In this document: positions 50,836 to 62,114 of the stretch, piece after piece
How the letters are laid out: each line of letters opens with the position of its first letter
Position numbering within the stretch: the stretch's first letter is position 1
Source: Blattamonas nauphoetae
Lineage: Eukaryota > Preaxostyla > Oxymonadida
Reading direction: 5' to 3'
NCBI GenBank assembly: GCA_033064195.1
Contig: JARBJD010000076.1
Location: forward strand, 62,001-126,000
DNA length: 64,000 bases
The notes under the pieces: model-generated
What the model was told of the DNA's origin: nothing
The model's database searches: none
What the model saw: only the letters and a program-made list of their open reading frames with translations
Translations under genes and position numbers: made by a program

Positions 50836-53800
50836 AATCGCCCACCTAACACTGACAAAGATCAATGAAGGAGCGTTTGGGCAAGTCTTGAAGGTCGTCC
50901 ATGAACGGACTGGGGTTGAATATGCGATGAAGGTGCTGCCGATACTGAAAGAAGGGGACAAGGAGCGAGTGAGTCGTGAAGTTGAGATGTTGACTCGTTT
51001 TGCTCACCCTCGCATTGTTCGTCTTCATGAATCAGTAGACATGGGAGGACACCAGGCAATTGTGATGGAGCTTGGGAGTCGAAGTTTGAGCCATCTGATC
51101 TTGGAATATGAGAAGAAACATGAATTGATTCCTCTTTCTGTCTGTCTCTTATAATTTTCTCATTTATTGATGTTTGACTGAATTCTGCGTATTCCCCTTG
51201 TATTCTTGTCGTGGATGTGTTATCAGTTGACAGTGATGATTCTGAATGACATTTGTGAAGGACTTTTGTGGATGCACACTCACTCGTCTGGATCGACAGC
51301 TCATGGAGATCTGAAGCCTGAGAATGTTCTACTTCGGCCGAACAACCGGGCCTTTCTGTGTTTGAGTGATTTTATTCCTTTGAAATGTCATTTTCTTGGT
51401 ATCAGGTGATCTTGGTGGCTCAGCCACTTTTGAACAACACTTGACTCAAACAACTGGCGAATTTGGAACATTTGAATACAACTCACCTGAACGAGTGATG
51501 GACAGCAAGGGATTGGCAACACCAGCAAATGATGTTTGGTCGCTTGGAGTTCTGGCGTATCGGATGGTGACAGGGAAATCACTGTTCGAAGGGCTGACCC
51601 TCCCTCAGCTGTGTCTCACACTGGGCCAGTTCAATGAATCGAGAATCTCAACCACAATCCTTCCATGTGTCAGGGAAGTTCTTCTGAAGATGTTGGAACC
51701 CGTCTGTTCTCCTCCTTCTTTCTCAACAAAGATTTGATTTGTTGTTCAATTGAACTGATCCTCTCAGAATGTGGCACTTCGAACAACAACAACAGCTCTA
51801 TTCGAAGGTGGTCTTCTGGAGCGAATGCTGGGCTCAGAAACACCATTGTCCAAAATGAAGGGCATTCAGCTTGCGACTCGAGTGAACGAGATCAAGGAAT
51901 CGTTTTCGGATGCGAAAGTGAAAGAGAAGACGATGGAATTGGAGATGGAAAGGCAGAAACTCTTGGACGAGACGAAAGAACTCGAATCCAAACTGAGATC
52001 GCTTCAACTCTCACTGCACCTGACTTGTGAACGAAATGCTGAATTGAAAAAGGATGAAAAACTTGTGCTACGTCAACAGATCCTCGCCACTCAACCATCA
52101 CAAAGCTCGATCGACCCTGTAGACAATATTCTCTCAACGGAACTTCAAATCCCTGATCTCCAATTTCACGAAAGTGAATTTGAAGATAACGACGAAAGAT
52201 CTCATTTTGATGTTTCTGGGAAAACGATCACTCGATCTTTCTATGGAAAAGACAAATTCTGGAGTACAACACTTCTCGAAGAACCAATCTCGGAAGGAGT
52301 GGTGTCTGTAGCCATCACTCTACTCACCAACCCTGAAGATGACTGTTTGTCCTTTTTTTGGATAGTGTTCAGATTCGAAAAGAAGGCTGATGTTCGGACT
52401 CGTCGATGCTCTCTCGCGTCAGATTGAACCGCATGATCAACTTGGAGTTACAATGCCAAGTGTGTTCTCCTCATTCGATTCTCGTTTCTTCAGATTCCAT
52501 CGCCCTCTTTCTGAAGAAGAGAAGACTCCACGTTACACTTCCATCCATTAATCACAAAGAGGAGAACTGTCTCATTACTGCTCGAATCGGTAAAGGGGAC
52601 AGAGTGGTTTTGGAGGTGGACATGGACGCGAGACCACGCACAGCTGTGTTCATCATCAACGGGAATGTGTGTCTCACATTTGTGTCCGGTCTCCCTCCCT
52701 CCATCCGATTTGGGGTGTGTCGTCAATCATCCTCATTCTCCCTTCTTTTCAGTTCTCGATGATGACATACGGAACTTCAATTCGATTTGAAGGAATCTCT
52801 CGTCTAAAACGAGCAACACCACTGCGACGAGTGAATGAGATCAAATGGAATCCCGAAGATCTTCAAGACAGTGATGACATGTACATGAATGGAATGCGGT
52901 CCAGCATTCTGACAGTTCAGAAACAGCTGCCGTCGCTCGTCTTCACAGACCCTTCCCACTTCATCGTGGAAGACAACATCATCACTTCAACTGGTCTGTC
53001 CACAAAAAAGAGGTATGGAAAAATCAAGCCCACCTGGAGCTCCTTCTTCCTCCCTGAACCGATAACAGAAGGAATTGTGGCGATCTCGTTGACTTATCTC
53101 ACCCTTCCAAGTAAAGGCCCAAACGAAAGATATCCTGTGAAGTCTTTCTTCGGTTTGATCGATGGGACGGCACCGATTCCAGAAAAAGGGCAGAAACTCG
53201 GAAAGGTCCAAAGTATGTCTCCCTCCTCTTTCTTCATTTTTCCTGTCCCCTCACTCTTGCCGGATGTGCGTCATCTCTTCTTCACCTCCAAATCCAGACT
53301 CGATTGCTCTCTCAACGGAGGGAGACCTGCATTTCATGACTGAAAAGGGACAGGAAGAGATCGACATCAGTTCTTTACTTGGGAGCGGTTGCACTGTTGT
53401 CGTTGAAATCAACATGGACTCGAATCCTCGCACTGTCCAGTTCTTCGTCAATGGAAAGACCACCAATACTGTCGTCCTTGATCTTCCTGAATCAATTCGA
53501 GTTGGAGTGTGCTGTCTTCCCATTTCCCTCTCTCATCTCTTACATTCTCATCTCTCCGTCTCAGTTCTCAACAAAGGGCTTCGGAGTCACAGTTCGGTTT
53601 GACAGAATCACAAACCTCAACTACGGGAGTCCCATCTCGGATCAGATGAGTGTATTTGGATGGCCAACCTATCAGCCACCCGAAAAATCAGAAGACATGG
53701 AAGAGAAAGGCTTGCTGAACGAAGAGAAGAGTCACTCCGAAAGTGACAGAGAAAGCAAGGATGATCAGCCATCTGAAGACGATCTCGACAAACGGAAAGG

Positions 53801-55387
53801 CAAGGCAGTTGAGGATGGAAGGGAAGAAGAGGTACAACGAGACAAGCAAGAATCGGACGAAAGGAAGAAACGAGTCATCCCAAAGATGAAGCTGCCAGAA
53901 TTGATTTTCACAAACAAATCACATTTTGTCATTCGGAATAACGTTCTCACTCGGACAGAGAAAGGGACAGACGAATTGGGAAGACACAGGTCAAGCACTG
54001 TTCTCATCTCCGAGCCAATCACGAAAGGCGTCGTTTCTGTCACTTTCGTTGTGTTGACACTTGTTGAGTCAAATGGCTTGTTTCTTTCTCTCGTCATTGC
54101 CTACAGAACAGAATGGATTCATTAATTTTGGTCTTCTCGATTCTTCTGCTGCTGTTCCTCAGCTTGGCCAAGTTTTGGGGAAGGATGTGAAAAGTGTGAT
54201 GTTCATTTGATGATCATCATCCGTATTCACTCTTCATCCAGATTCTGTTGGTCTCTCGACAAATGGGAAACTCCACTTTTTCATTCAATCAAACATGGAA
54301 CGGTCTTTTCTATTTCGTCTCTGGAAGAAGGATCGAGTTGTGATGGAAGTGAACATGGATTCGACTCCACGCACTGTCCAGTTCTTCTTCAACGGGCAAA
54401 CAATACCATATTGTGTAAGTGAGATTCCGGAATCAGTCAGAATTGGTGTCTGTGATCTCTTCATTTCGTTTCTCTCTTGTTCAGTTCTCTGCTGATGTGA
54501 TGGGAACCTCACTCCAAATCGCAAGCATCATCCACCACACCCAACCCACTCCCCTCGAAGACAAGATGGAAGAGATCGAACCACCACGCATCGAATTGCC
54601 GAACATAACAGTAAATGAAAACAACATGCTCCAGACTCTGAGAGAATCAGAATGGTGGCCATATCCCAGCTATCGAAATCAGAAACACTTCACCATTGAA
54701 GGAAATGTGATAACTCGCACGGATTTTGACTCAACTGAATTCAGTTCACCATTCAGCACAGTGATGTTTTTGGAAGGGCCGATATGGTCTGTCAGGTCAG
54801 TCACCATCACCATCCTCGCTCTTCCTCAAACTGAACGTGTGCTGCTCGTTTTATTGATGCTGTTCAGGTTCATATGGAGTTGTCATGATCGGTTGCCTGC
54901 GGTCACCTGAAGCCTATCCCAAAAATACACACAGTCTCGGCTATACGATGGATAGTCTGCAATTGAATTTTAGGACCATCTCACAACTTGCTTTTCCTTT
55001 CTCATGCTCCTCTTTTTTTCAGCTTCATATGCACTATGTTCCATTGATGGCCTAATGCACTTCTCAGATGGGAGGAAGACCCCCAAGGAACGTCATACTC
55101 CACTCGAAGTTGGTGACCAAGTAACGGTGGTTGCATCCGTAGATTTTCTAGATGCCATTACTCGCTTCTATGTGAATGGGAAGGCTGTACATGTCGAGAT
55201 CTGCAAAGGTGATCCAAATCGGAGCATTGGAGTCTGATCCTCTCGTTATCATCATTTTTGTTCTCTTCTCCTTCAGTTCTCTCTCGCTGGACCGGGCACG
55301 TCGATTCGAATTGACAACATCGAGATGGCAGACGTTTTAGGTCGAGTAGAGAGAGAATCATCAGAATGTTTATGTAGGATCCTCTAA
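50836..55387 (+). CDS. Protein kinase fused to a coiled coil and four SPRY-like modules
   Basis: An intron-rich gene. The kinase domain has the glycine loop NEGAFGQV, VAIK-type lysine in EYAMKVL, the alpha-C Glu in SREVEML, the catalytic loop HGDLKPENVLL (Gly replaces Arg of HRD), DLG in place of DFG once an intron ending TATCAG is removed, and an activation segment ending SPE, then DVWSLGVLAYRM. These residues fit an active non-RD kinase. A coiled coil (VKEKTMELEMERQKLLDETK) follows. Then come four repeats of a beta-rich module with FTDPSHFIVEDNIITSTG, EPITEGIVAISLT, RVVLEVDMDARPRTAVFIIN and LPPSIRFGV, each split by short introns in similar places. It ends at TAA 55385-55387. The 5' end is uncertain. 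Confidence 0.75.
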
Positions 55388-55615
55388 ATCACCAACAAGC
55401 TATATGAGAAGTGTTCTCTTTTCCACTCCAATCACCTCCTATGTGCACGGAACAAACAACCACATGAACCAGCCTAACGGTCTCGAATTGCTTTCTCGAG
55501 GTATTCCTGTACATCATTCATGATAATTAATTGTTTGACATTATTAATATACTGAAGTGGAATCGATTGAATTGTGTATTAACGCCCAACAAGGGCATGC
55601 TTGCGAAATACTCTC
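55388..55615. other. Spacer including duplicated flank of family H
   Basis: From about 55538 onwards the sequence matches 38645-38722, the region downstream of copy B. This marks one edge of the segmental duplication. Confidence 0.6.
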
Positions 55616-56562
55616 CTAGCTAGGCTTACAACAGTTTGTTCCCAATTTGTCCATAATTCGAAATGTGTGGTTTCTCAACAATTGTGCTTGGCTCATCCAG
55701 TCATCGTGAAGCAGCGTTTGTTCGAGTCTTTCATGAAACCCTTCTTGTTCCAGTGTCTGCAGCAATATTCTCCCATTTCGCCAAATTTCGGCTCCTTTGG
55801 TCTTCCAATTGTTGATTCTTTCGAACATGGAACATAAGACACCTTGATGGACCCCATTGTCTTCCACGTTTGAGAGAAGTGACTGGAAGGCCATTGGGAT
55901 GCGAGAAGAACAAACGAAATTCAGAGTTGGTTGGTGAGATGCACTCAAATCGAAGATATTGATCAGTAATCGGAATGTGTCTCTGGATTCATCGTTCCAC
56001 GACGAGAGGCGAGGATTGAGACTAATCTGGACGAAAGACTGTTCCATTGGGATCAGCACTTCATGCAGCACCACATTTCGGATTGATTGAGGGTCAGTAT
56101 CGGTAGTGGTGGAGATATATCGAAGAGAGTCGGGGGTGGTGAGCTGGATGGTTATGATGAGAATCCCGAGAATATCGTTCAGGAGGCCCTTATCTTCAAT
56201 CACAGAAAGATCCCGCCAGTGAGGTGTCGAAAGGATTCTGGGGAAGAGTTTGGAGGAGATAATGGCCAGGAAAGAAGATTGAGAACACCCACGCAGACAT
56301 TCGTGCATGAATGACAGAGTATCCCTGACAATCGATGGATGGGACGAAGATAATAACACAGTTACCGAATTCACAAACCCGGCAGTGGCGCGGATTGGGC
56401 AACGTTGTCTAATTTCCTCCAAGAAAAGCTCTGTAAAGCTGTTATAGCAGAAACCATCAATGATCGAAGAGATGATCTTGGAGACTTTCAGAAGACGATT
56501 TTCATTAAACTGGCAGCCATTCTTGACCATTATAACAAGAGAGATGAAGGCGCTTGATAGAT
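55616..56562 (-). pseudogene. Helical-repeat protein (family H, copy C), interrupted by a transposon
   Basis: Frame of about 305 residues closely matching copy B (GFVNSVTVLLSSSHPSIVRD, AIISSKLFPRILSTPHWRDL, SFVQISLNPRLSSWNDESRD). The N-terminal 30-35 residues present in copy B are missing because the pogo-like element begins at 56563, and they are not found intact beyond it. Translation could still begin at an internal Met, so a shortened product is possible. The segment matching the copy-A intron has GTGCAT near its start and TTCCAG at its end, so splicing here is ambiguous. Confidence 0.6.
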
Positions 56563-58246
56563 CAGTGGGTTAACGATAAAACGCAAACAACAATTTCTGA
56601 GTTATAGTGGATTGATCGTTGATTTCTCCGAAAAAAAATAGCATGCCAAAAATTAAGAGCGGCAAGAACCTCGAAATAAACAAAGAAAGATTCCTGGAAA
56701 GTTTTAAGGACATCTTTCCCACGATCATCATTGAAACACTCTTTACAGAAGTCAAGGATCGTAAGCACGAATCGAACATATCAAGAGTTCGTTGGTTCAT
56801 TCAACGTGTCGAGCGGATACCAACTTTGTCAAAACTCCACGGGGCGCACATTGCCTTTGCGCTTGGTGTGGATGCATCGACTGTGAGTCGTGCCAAGGAA
56901 CAATGTGATAAAAATAAGCAAAAGAACAAACCTAACCAACTACTCACATCAGGTCAAGAGAAGGAAGTTGTTCAGAAAATTATTGAGGCAGGGTCGACGA
57001 GTGAACCATGGAAGATTGCGGATTTAAAGAAATATCTGTTCGACAGATTTGGTTTTGAAGTTTCGGAAAGCTACCACGTCAGGCTGCTAGAAAGGAATCA
57101 GACAGAAATATATTATGGTAAGATCGAACCTCGCGACATTTACCGCATGAAAGCGGATCCGGAACACCTCAGTCGGTATGAAAATGATCTAGAAAAAATC
57201 ACCAACACAATTCCATACAGTTTCATTTTCCATACAGATGAATCACAATATCACGCTCACGAAGATGCCTCTTCACAAAAATATTTCCTTCCTATTCATC
57301 AAAAGAGTCAAACACACTTCCCAATTGCTCGATCCGAATCAGCTTTGACCATCGTTCCGCTTTTGTGTTTGGACGGCAGCACAGAAATACCATTCTTTGT
57401 TGTTGGAAAAGATGTTGATACCCTCGAAATGGGGATGATTGGTGTTGTACACGGCCGTGATTGCCTAATAAAGCTGGCGTCATCTCAATGGGTGGATTCT
57501 GCAATATTCCTCGAGTGGATTCGATTGGTATTGGTTCCTGCCGTCCAGAGACGACGGCAGGATACAGGCCTTTTCGAGCAAACAGCTGTCCTCCTCACAG
57601 ATGGATGCAAGGTACACACCACCGACGAGGTTCGGGAAGAACTCAACAAGCACAATATTCTCCTCCTGCTTCTACCTCCTAATACATCTCATTTGACGCA
57701 ACCATGTGACCTGGGAATCTTTGGACTATGGAAACGAACAATCAACGATATAAGAAGAAAAAATGCAAACGATTCGATCGAACGATTATTGTGTGTGGCG
57801 ACTTGTGCCTTTCAAAAATCATCGACACCAATGCAAATACGTTCAGCCTTCAATGCAGCAGGCTTGGTCGTGAAGCGTCTGGAGAATGGCATCGTCCCTG
57901 CTGTCGATCACGACGTGATCGCAGCCATGAGGACTAAATTGGAGGCAGATAATAGTACATTGGACAAAACTAAAACGAGTCACAAACGTACACTCCGTGC
58001 CCCCGTTTTGGGGATTCTACCTCCACTACAGAAAAATCCCGAGAAGCCAAAATCTCAAAAAAAGACATCAGAAAAAAAGAAGATCTAACATGGTATTCAT
58101 CATTATCCTCTCATTATCCCAACATATTCACAGTATTATTGGTTTGATGTAAACCAGACCAAAATATAAACTGTTCTCGAGTCAACAATGAGATCAAGCC
58201 ATAATTAACTCGTGATTGCAGTTTGCGTTTGGTCGTTGACCCACTG
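56563..58246 (+). mobile_element. Complete pogo-like (Tc1/mariner superfamily) DNA transposon, 1684 bases
   Basis: Inverted terminal repeats of 26 bases with three mismatches begin CAGTGGGTTAACGA on the left and CAGTGGGTCAACGA on the right. The CAGT start is usual for pogo and Tc1 elements. A single intact transposase gene fills most of it. The usual TA target duplication is not evident; flanking bases are GATAGAT on the left and ATGATC on the right. The left border is supported by the point where homology to family-H copy B stops. Intact coding and near-identical termini point to recent activity. Confidence 0.85.
56643..58088 (+). CDS. Pogo-like DDE transposase
   Basis: 481 residues from ATG 56643, no introns. 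The N-terminal half has helix-turn-helix DNA-binding regions (HGAHIAFALGVDASTVSRAK; KIADLKKYLFDRFGFEVSES). The DDE_1-type catalytic domain shows FHTDESQ (first Asp), AVLLTDGCKVH (second Asp) and LPPNTSHLTQPCDLGIFG (third Asp), with 35 residues between the second and third, a DD35D arrangement. LPPNTSHLTQP..LGIF is the pogo/Tigger signature. The Lys-rich C-terminus may be a nuclear-localisation tail. All catalytic positions are present, so the enzyme may be functional. Confidence 0.88.
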   Translation: MPKIKSGKNLEINKERFLESFKDIFPTIIIETLFTEVKDRKHESNISRVRWFIQRVERIPTLSKLHGAHIAFALGVDASTVSRAKEQCDKNKQKNKPNQLLTSGQEKEVVQKIIEAGSTSEPWKIADLKKYLFDRFGFEVSESYHVRLLERNQTEIYYGKIEPRDIYRMKADPEHLSRYENDLEKITNTIPYSFIFHTDESQYHAHEDASSQKYFLPIHQKSQTHFPIARSESALTIVPLLCLDGSTEIPFFVVGKDVDTLEMGMIGVVHGRDCLIKLASSQWVDSAIFLEWIRLVLVPAVQRRRQDTGLFEQTAVLLTDGCKVHTTDEVREELNKHNILLLLLPPNTSHLTQPCDLGIFGLWKRTINDIRRKNANDSIERLLCVATCAFQKSSTPMQIRSAFNAAGLVVKRLENGIVPAVDHDVIAAMRTKLEADNSTLDKTKTSHKRTLRAPVLGILPPLQKNPEKPKSQKKTSEKKKI

Positions 58247-58906
58247 ATGATCAAGACTGTGACTATCCTTGCCATCGTCCCAAGATTGGAAGCCATGGTA
58301 GTCTGGGAGAATCATGTGAGAATGAGGAGAAAATGATGAATACAGATTGGTGAGATCATGTTCTTATTGGTTACTTGTCTAATTAGGTGAGGTCGATTCA
58401 GATAAAACCCATCTATGGGAAGATCAAATTCAACTCACTTCTTCAACAATCAAGCAATGCTCAGATCTTTCGAAATCCAAGGTAGGAAGCTGTAGTCTGG
58501 GAGAATCATATCTATCGACGGCAAGTGTGTCACTGGGAGGAGGAGAGAACTGAGAGGAGATGCTGAACGGGTTTCCACCTTCAGACGACCGAATACTGGT
58601 CCCACGTCAAGAGTGGTCCCTCGTCTCTCTCTGCCAATCGGAAACTGAGACTGCCCCACTGCTGTCTCGGTGAGTGCCTGATCTGTCTGCGACGAGGGGA
58701 CGTTGATGGACAATGGAACGGGTTCTGAACCGTCTCTGAATGTTCCATCGTTAACAGATGAATCAATGGCATCAGCCGTGATTGTGGTTTCATCCGCTCT
58801 TCAGAATGTCCAAAACATCATCATCGAAAGTGGTAGTGAAGGACGGATTGATGACAATCAAAAACAAAGCGCTTGAAACCGAAATGAGTAGACTGGTTGC
58901 ACTTAT
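58247..58906. other. Duplicated intergenic sequence right of the transposon
   Basis: Bases about 58300-58440 match 39720-39870 beside copy B, so the duplication continues past the transposon. A minus-strand frame at 58713-58450 is open but unrecognised. No gene is supported. Confidence 0.5.
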
Positions 58907-60102
58907 TTATCCCAAATTGTGTGCAGTTCCTTCGAATGTCACATTTGACTTCTTCAACTTTCCCCAAAACGTGATCTCAATCGGTACATCCTTCGAATAG
59001 GTGCGAGCATCGATGGCGAAGACGAGCGGGACAGGAATGTCGATGAAGAAGTGTTGCTGTTGGACACCGTCGACGAAGAAGTGGAGTGTCCTCTTCCCCA
59101 AATCAGCCTCCGCCGACAACTCCTGCCCTTTCTCAGGTCGAGTGTTCTGAGCAATTTGCTTGTTTGCTGACCAGAGAGTTCCCTCGTCGCTCCACATCAT
59201 CGCTGCTTTTGGAGAATAAGAAACAGACGATGTGAGATAGTCTGGATACTCGGCAGCATCAAGCACACCAAACACTGAAAGAGAGAAGATGATGAATGGA
59301 GGAATGGCAAACTGACAAAGTCACCTTCTGTTTTGATGGACAGTCGATGAATGCCTTTCGAGACAGGTTTCGTGAAGCAACCAGCCCAGCTATTTGAATT
59401 GATTCGTGTGACAGTCGATCCATTCATTCTGTAGGAGTCTGGACTGAATGCAACGATGACATCAGATGCATCAATTGGACGGAATCGTGCAGTGACTTCC
59501 TTCATCATCTTTTTGATGGGCTGATGGTAACTGACTCCAATTATGAAAATGGAAAGGAGGAGTGCCAGAATGAGATTGATTCGTTTGAGTTTTTTGATTC
59601 TCTTCTTTATTTCATTGAGCGTCCCTAGGACTTCGCTTTGTTTCTGTTGCAGATCGGATAACGATTGTGTTTCTTCTTTCGATAAAACCAGCTCTGGGCG
59701 GTGTGCACGTTGCTTTCGTCGATCTGTGATTGTTCCATCCTTCGATCCCTCAACGGAATCCAGTGTTTCATTCTCATTTGGAACGAGCTGACCTTCGTTG
59801 TGATCTTCAAGAGAAACCAAGCAATGTTTGGCTTCGCGCTTGATTTTGGGGTTGAGGGAGGGAGTCTGGGAGAGTTGGGAGAGGGAAGAGTGGAGGAGTC
59901 GCTTGTTTGGGATGGGAATGTTTGAATCGATGCACTCGTCCAGGATCCTCATCATTCGTTGAAGCAGCTGCGAGAGTTGTTCACTGTTTTGTTGGTTCTT
60001 TGATTGGATGTAGTTTTCGAGGAGAGTGGGAATGTGGGACCATTGGACAGAGTTGACTTTGTTTCCTGGATTGACAGACGAATCATTCAGCCATTCCAAC
60101 AC
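58907..60102 (-). CDS. Coiled-coil/SPRY-like protein with a membrane segment (family S, copy 3)
   Basis: Two exons, 59325-60102 and 58907-59274, separated by a 50-base GT-AG intron. The N-terminal part (SVQWSHIPTLLENYIQSKNQ, LLQRMMRILDECIDSNIPIP) is close to copy 1. The coiled coil is shorter and is followed by a clear transmembrane segment (INLILALLLSIFIIGVSYH) that copy 1 lacks. The C-terminal module has GCFTKPVSKGIHRLSIKTE, LSAEADLGKRTLHFFVDGVQ and IPVPLVFAIDARTYSKDVPI. The true start probably lies upstream of 60102 in another exon, since the frame is open into IPQKHQTIES. Topology and function are unknown; a single-pass membrane protein is the simplest reading. Confidence 0.6.
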
Positions 60103-60886
60103 TGACTCAATTGTTTGGTGTTTCTGGGGAATTTATTGATGATGGGAAACAAGAACATAACAAGAAATAATTCTCGGAAAACATGAAACAAACCATGCTA
60201 GATTTGACGTCAGTTTTTGACGAATTCTGAAGGTTTCATTGAATGAAAAGATATGGAATAAGGTGAAAAAAAGTAAGAAGAAGAGGAGAACAACCGAACC
60301 TTTTGAGAATTTGTGAACATGTTGAATAAGATTGATCGGACCATCACAAACTGTTTTGGAGTTTCTTCACACAACGGGATGTGAACTGCACATTCGACCC
60401 AAAAAATGGCTATACAGTCTCCATGACAAAATTTTGAAATTTTGATTATTCACATGTTCCCTTGTAATGTGAATGGTTAGACATTTCAACGTACTCGATT
60501 TAACCCGCAACTCCGGATTAACCCGCAACTTGTGTCCGGGGCCCAAAATTTCGATATATTCCAAGTTTCATCATTATTTCGCCGTTATTTCATCATAATC
60601 TGTTCTGGAGAACGCTTAATCTCATGAAATGAATGAGAATGTGTGGTTGATCAAGATCACGACCATAAAAAAAACGACTCGAAAAGTGTGTTGAAATCGT
60701 GGAAGGTCGAATGAGAGAATTAGCGAATCTCATTCCATCTTTTCGTTTCTTGTTGCTCAATCTCCCTCGTTCCTTGTTCTCTCCTTCTTTATTCTTTTCA
60801 TCTCTTCTTTGTTCACTTCTCTTCGATTCTCCCTCCTTCTCCTGTTCTTTGGCTCTGCTCCTTTCTTGATTTCCTCCATAATTGCT
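60103..60886. other. No gene recognised; CT-rich tract at about 60730-60880
   Basis: The region is A/T-rich on the left and strongly pyrimidine-rich on the right. A small direct repeat TTAACCCGCAACT occurs twice at about 60500-60525. No coding frame of quality is seen. Confidence 0.4.
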
Positions 60887-61380
60887 TCAGCTTCTCAACG
60901 TATTTGTCTCCAGTGCGGTGAGTTGACAGATGTGCTCAGAGGCTGTTTGGATTGTTTTTGAGATGATCGCTGTGTCGGGGAACAGCTGATGCGAGAGGGA
61001 ATTGAACAGCCTCTTCTGCATCACCACTTCAGACTTCTGTTCGATCTGACCGAAGTTGAGAATGTAGATGGCCATGTCGATGGAGACGTGTATGGAGATA
61101 TTGTGAGATTTTGAGGCCTGAGACAAGGAAAAAAGGAAGACGAGAGTGATGAGGGAGAACAAGAATGGATAGGAAAACTGAGAAAGATGAAGAATAATCC
61201 ATAGAGCGGCAACCAACACTTCACCCAAACCAAGATTGGAAAGCAATTCTCGCGAAGAAGTCCTCCTTTGTCACCAGCTTCATCAGTTCCCTCTTCCCTC
61301 GCATTTCCATCGGAAGTGGTCATCACATTGTTGACTTTTCGTATCTTGAGACATCTCCCAACCACACTATCCTCGACAAT
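60887..61380 (-). CDS. Fragment of an unrecognised intron-containing gene
   Basis: Two minus-strand segments look coding: KVNNVMTTSDGNAREEGTDE...LLSNLGLG (about 61345-61220) and SHNISIHVSIDMAIYILNFG, KRLFNSLSHQLFPDTAIISK (about 61110-60887), joined by a plausible intron ending TTGTCTCAG. The frame ends at 60887. No start was found. Family unknown. Confidence 0.35.
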
Positions 61381-62114
61381 TCTCTCCTCGATCTAGCTAT
61401 GCCTGTGGACATTTGTGCGCTTCTCGCTGCCAAACAGCGAAGACACGTTCTTGACGAACGAGGGAGAGTCGCTTTCGCTGAGCTCTTTCGTGTTTTTGTC
61501 TTCTCGATCAGCGAGTATTGTGAAGCAGAGTGAATGATCACCGTCCACCGCCTCTTTATGTTGATGCCGCTTCGACGTGCTCGCTGTCTTCTCATCTTCG
61601 GTCGTCGTTGAGCATCACTGAATCGCCTCGCAGTTCCGTTCGGTGAGATACAACAGCAGAACGCATCCACCTTCTAGCATCGATTCTGGCGTGTGGATCG
61701 GTGAGTGGAGAGAGGCAGGGGCGCCCAGGCGAGTGTATTCTTCTTATCTCAGCGATGTGTTTCTCAATCGCGAGCGAGTCAGCTGTTTTGTCTGATCGGA
61801 TTAATGAAACTGTCCATCGCCTCCACATCCGACAGACAGAAACGACTTGTGGATCGTCTCAGCCAAAAGATGACAGACGCGAGTTGAAAATGTCAGTGTC
61901 TTGATAAGTGTGATCGCATGGATTGGAGTCAGAGGGTCGAAGTTGGAGCCTCTGAAGCTTTTCTGTGCGCAGTATACACCGGAAAAGAACACAGTTGCCT
62001 TCACTCGTGCGCAACGGAATCTGTTCTTTGGGAAGATGAACGGGGTGGCAGGAAGTCTGGTGTATTATTGGTATCCCCACACATCGGCAGAAGAGGAGCT
62101 GGCAGTGAACGACG

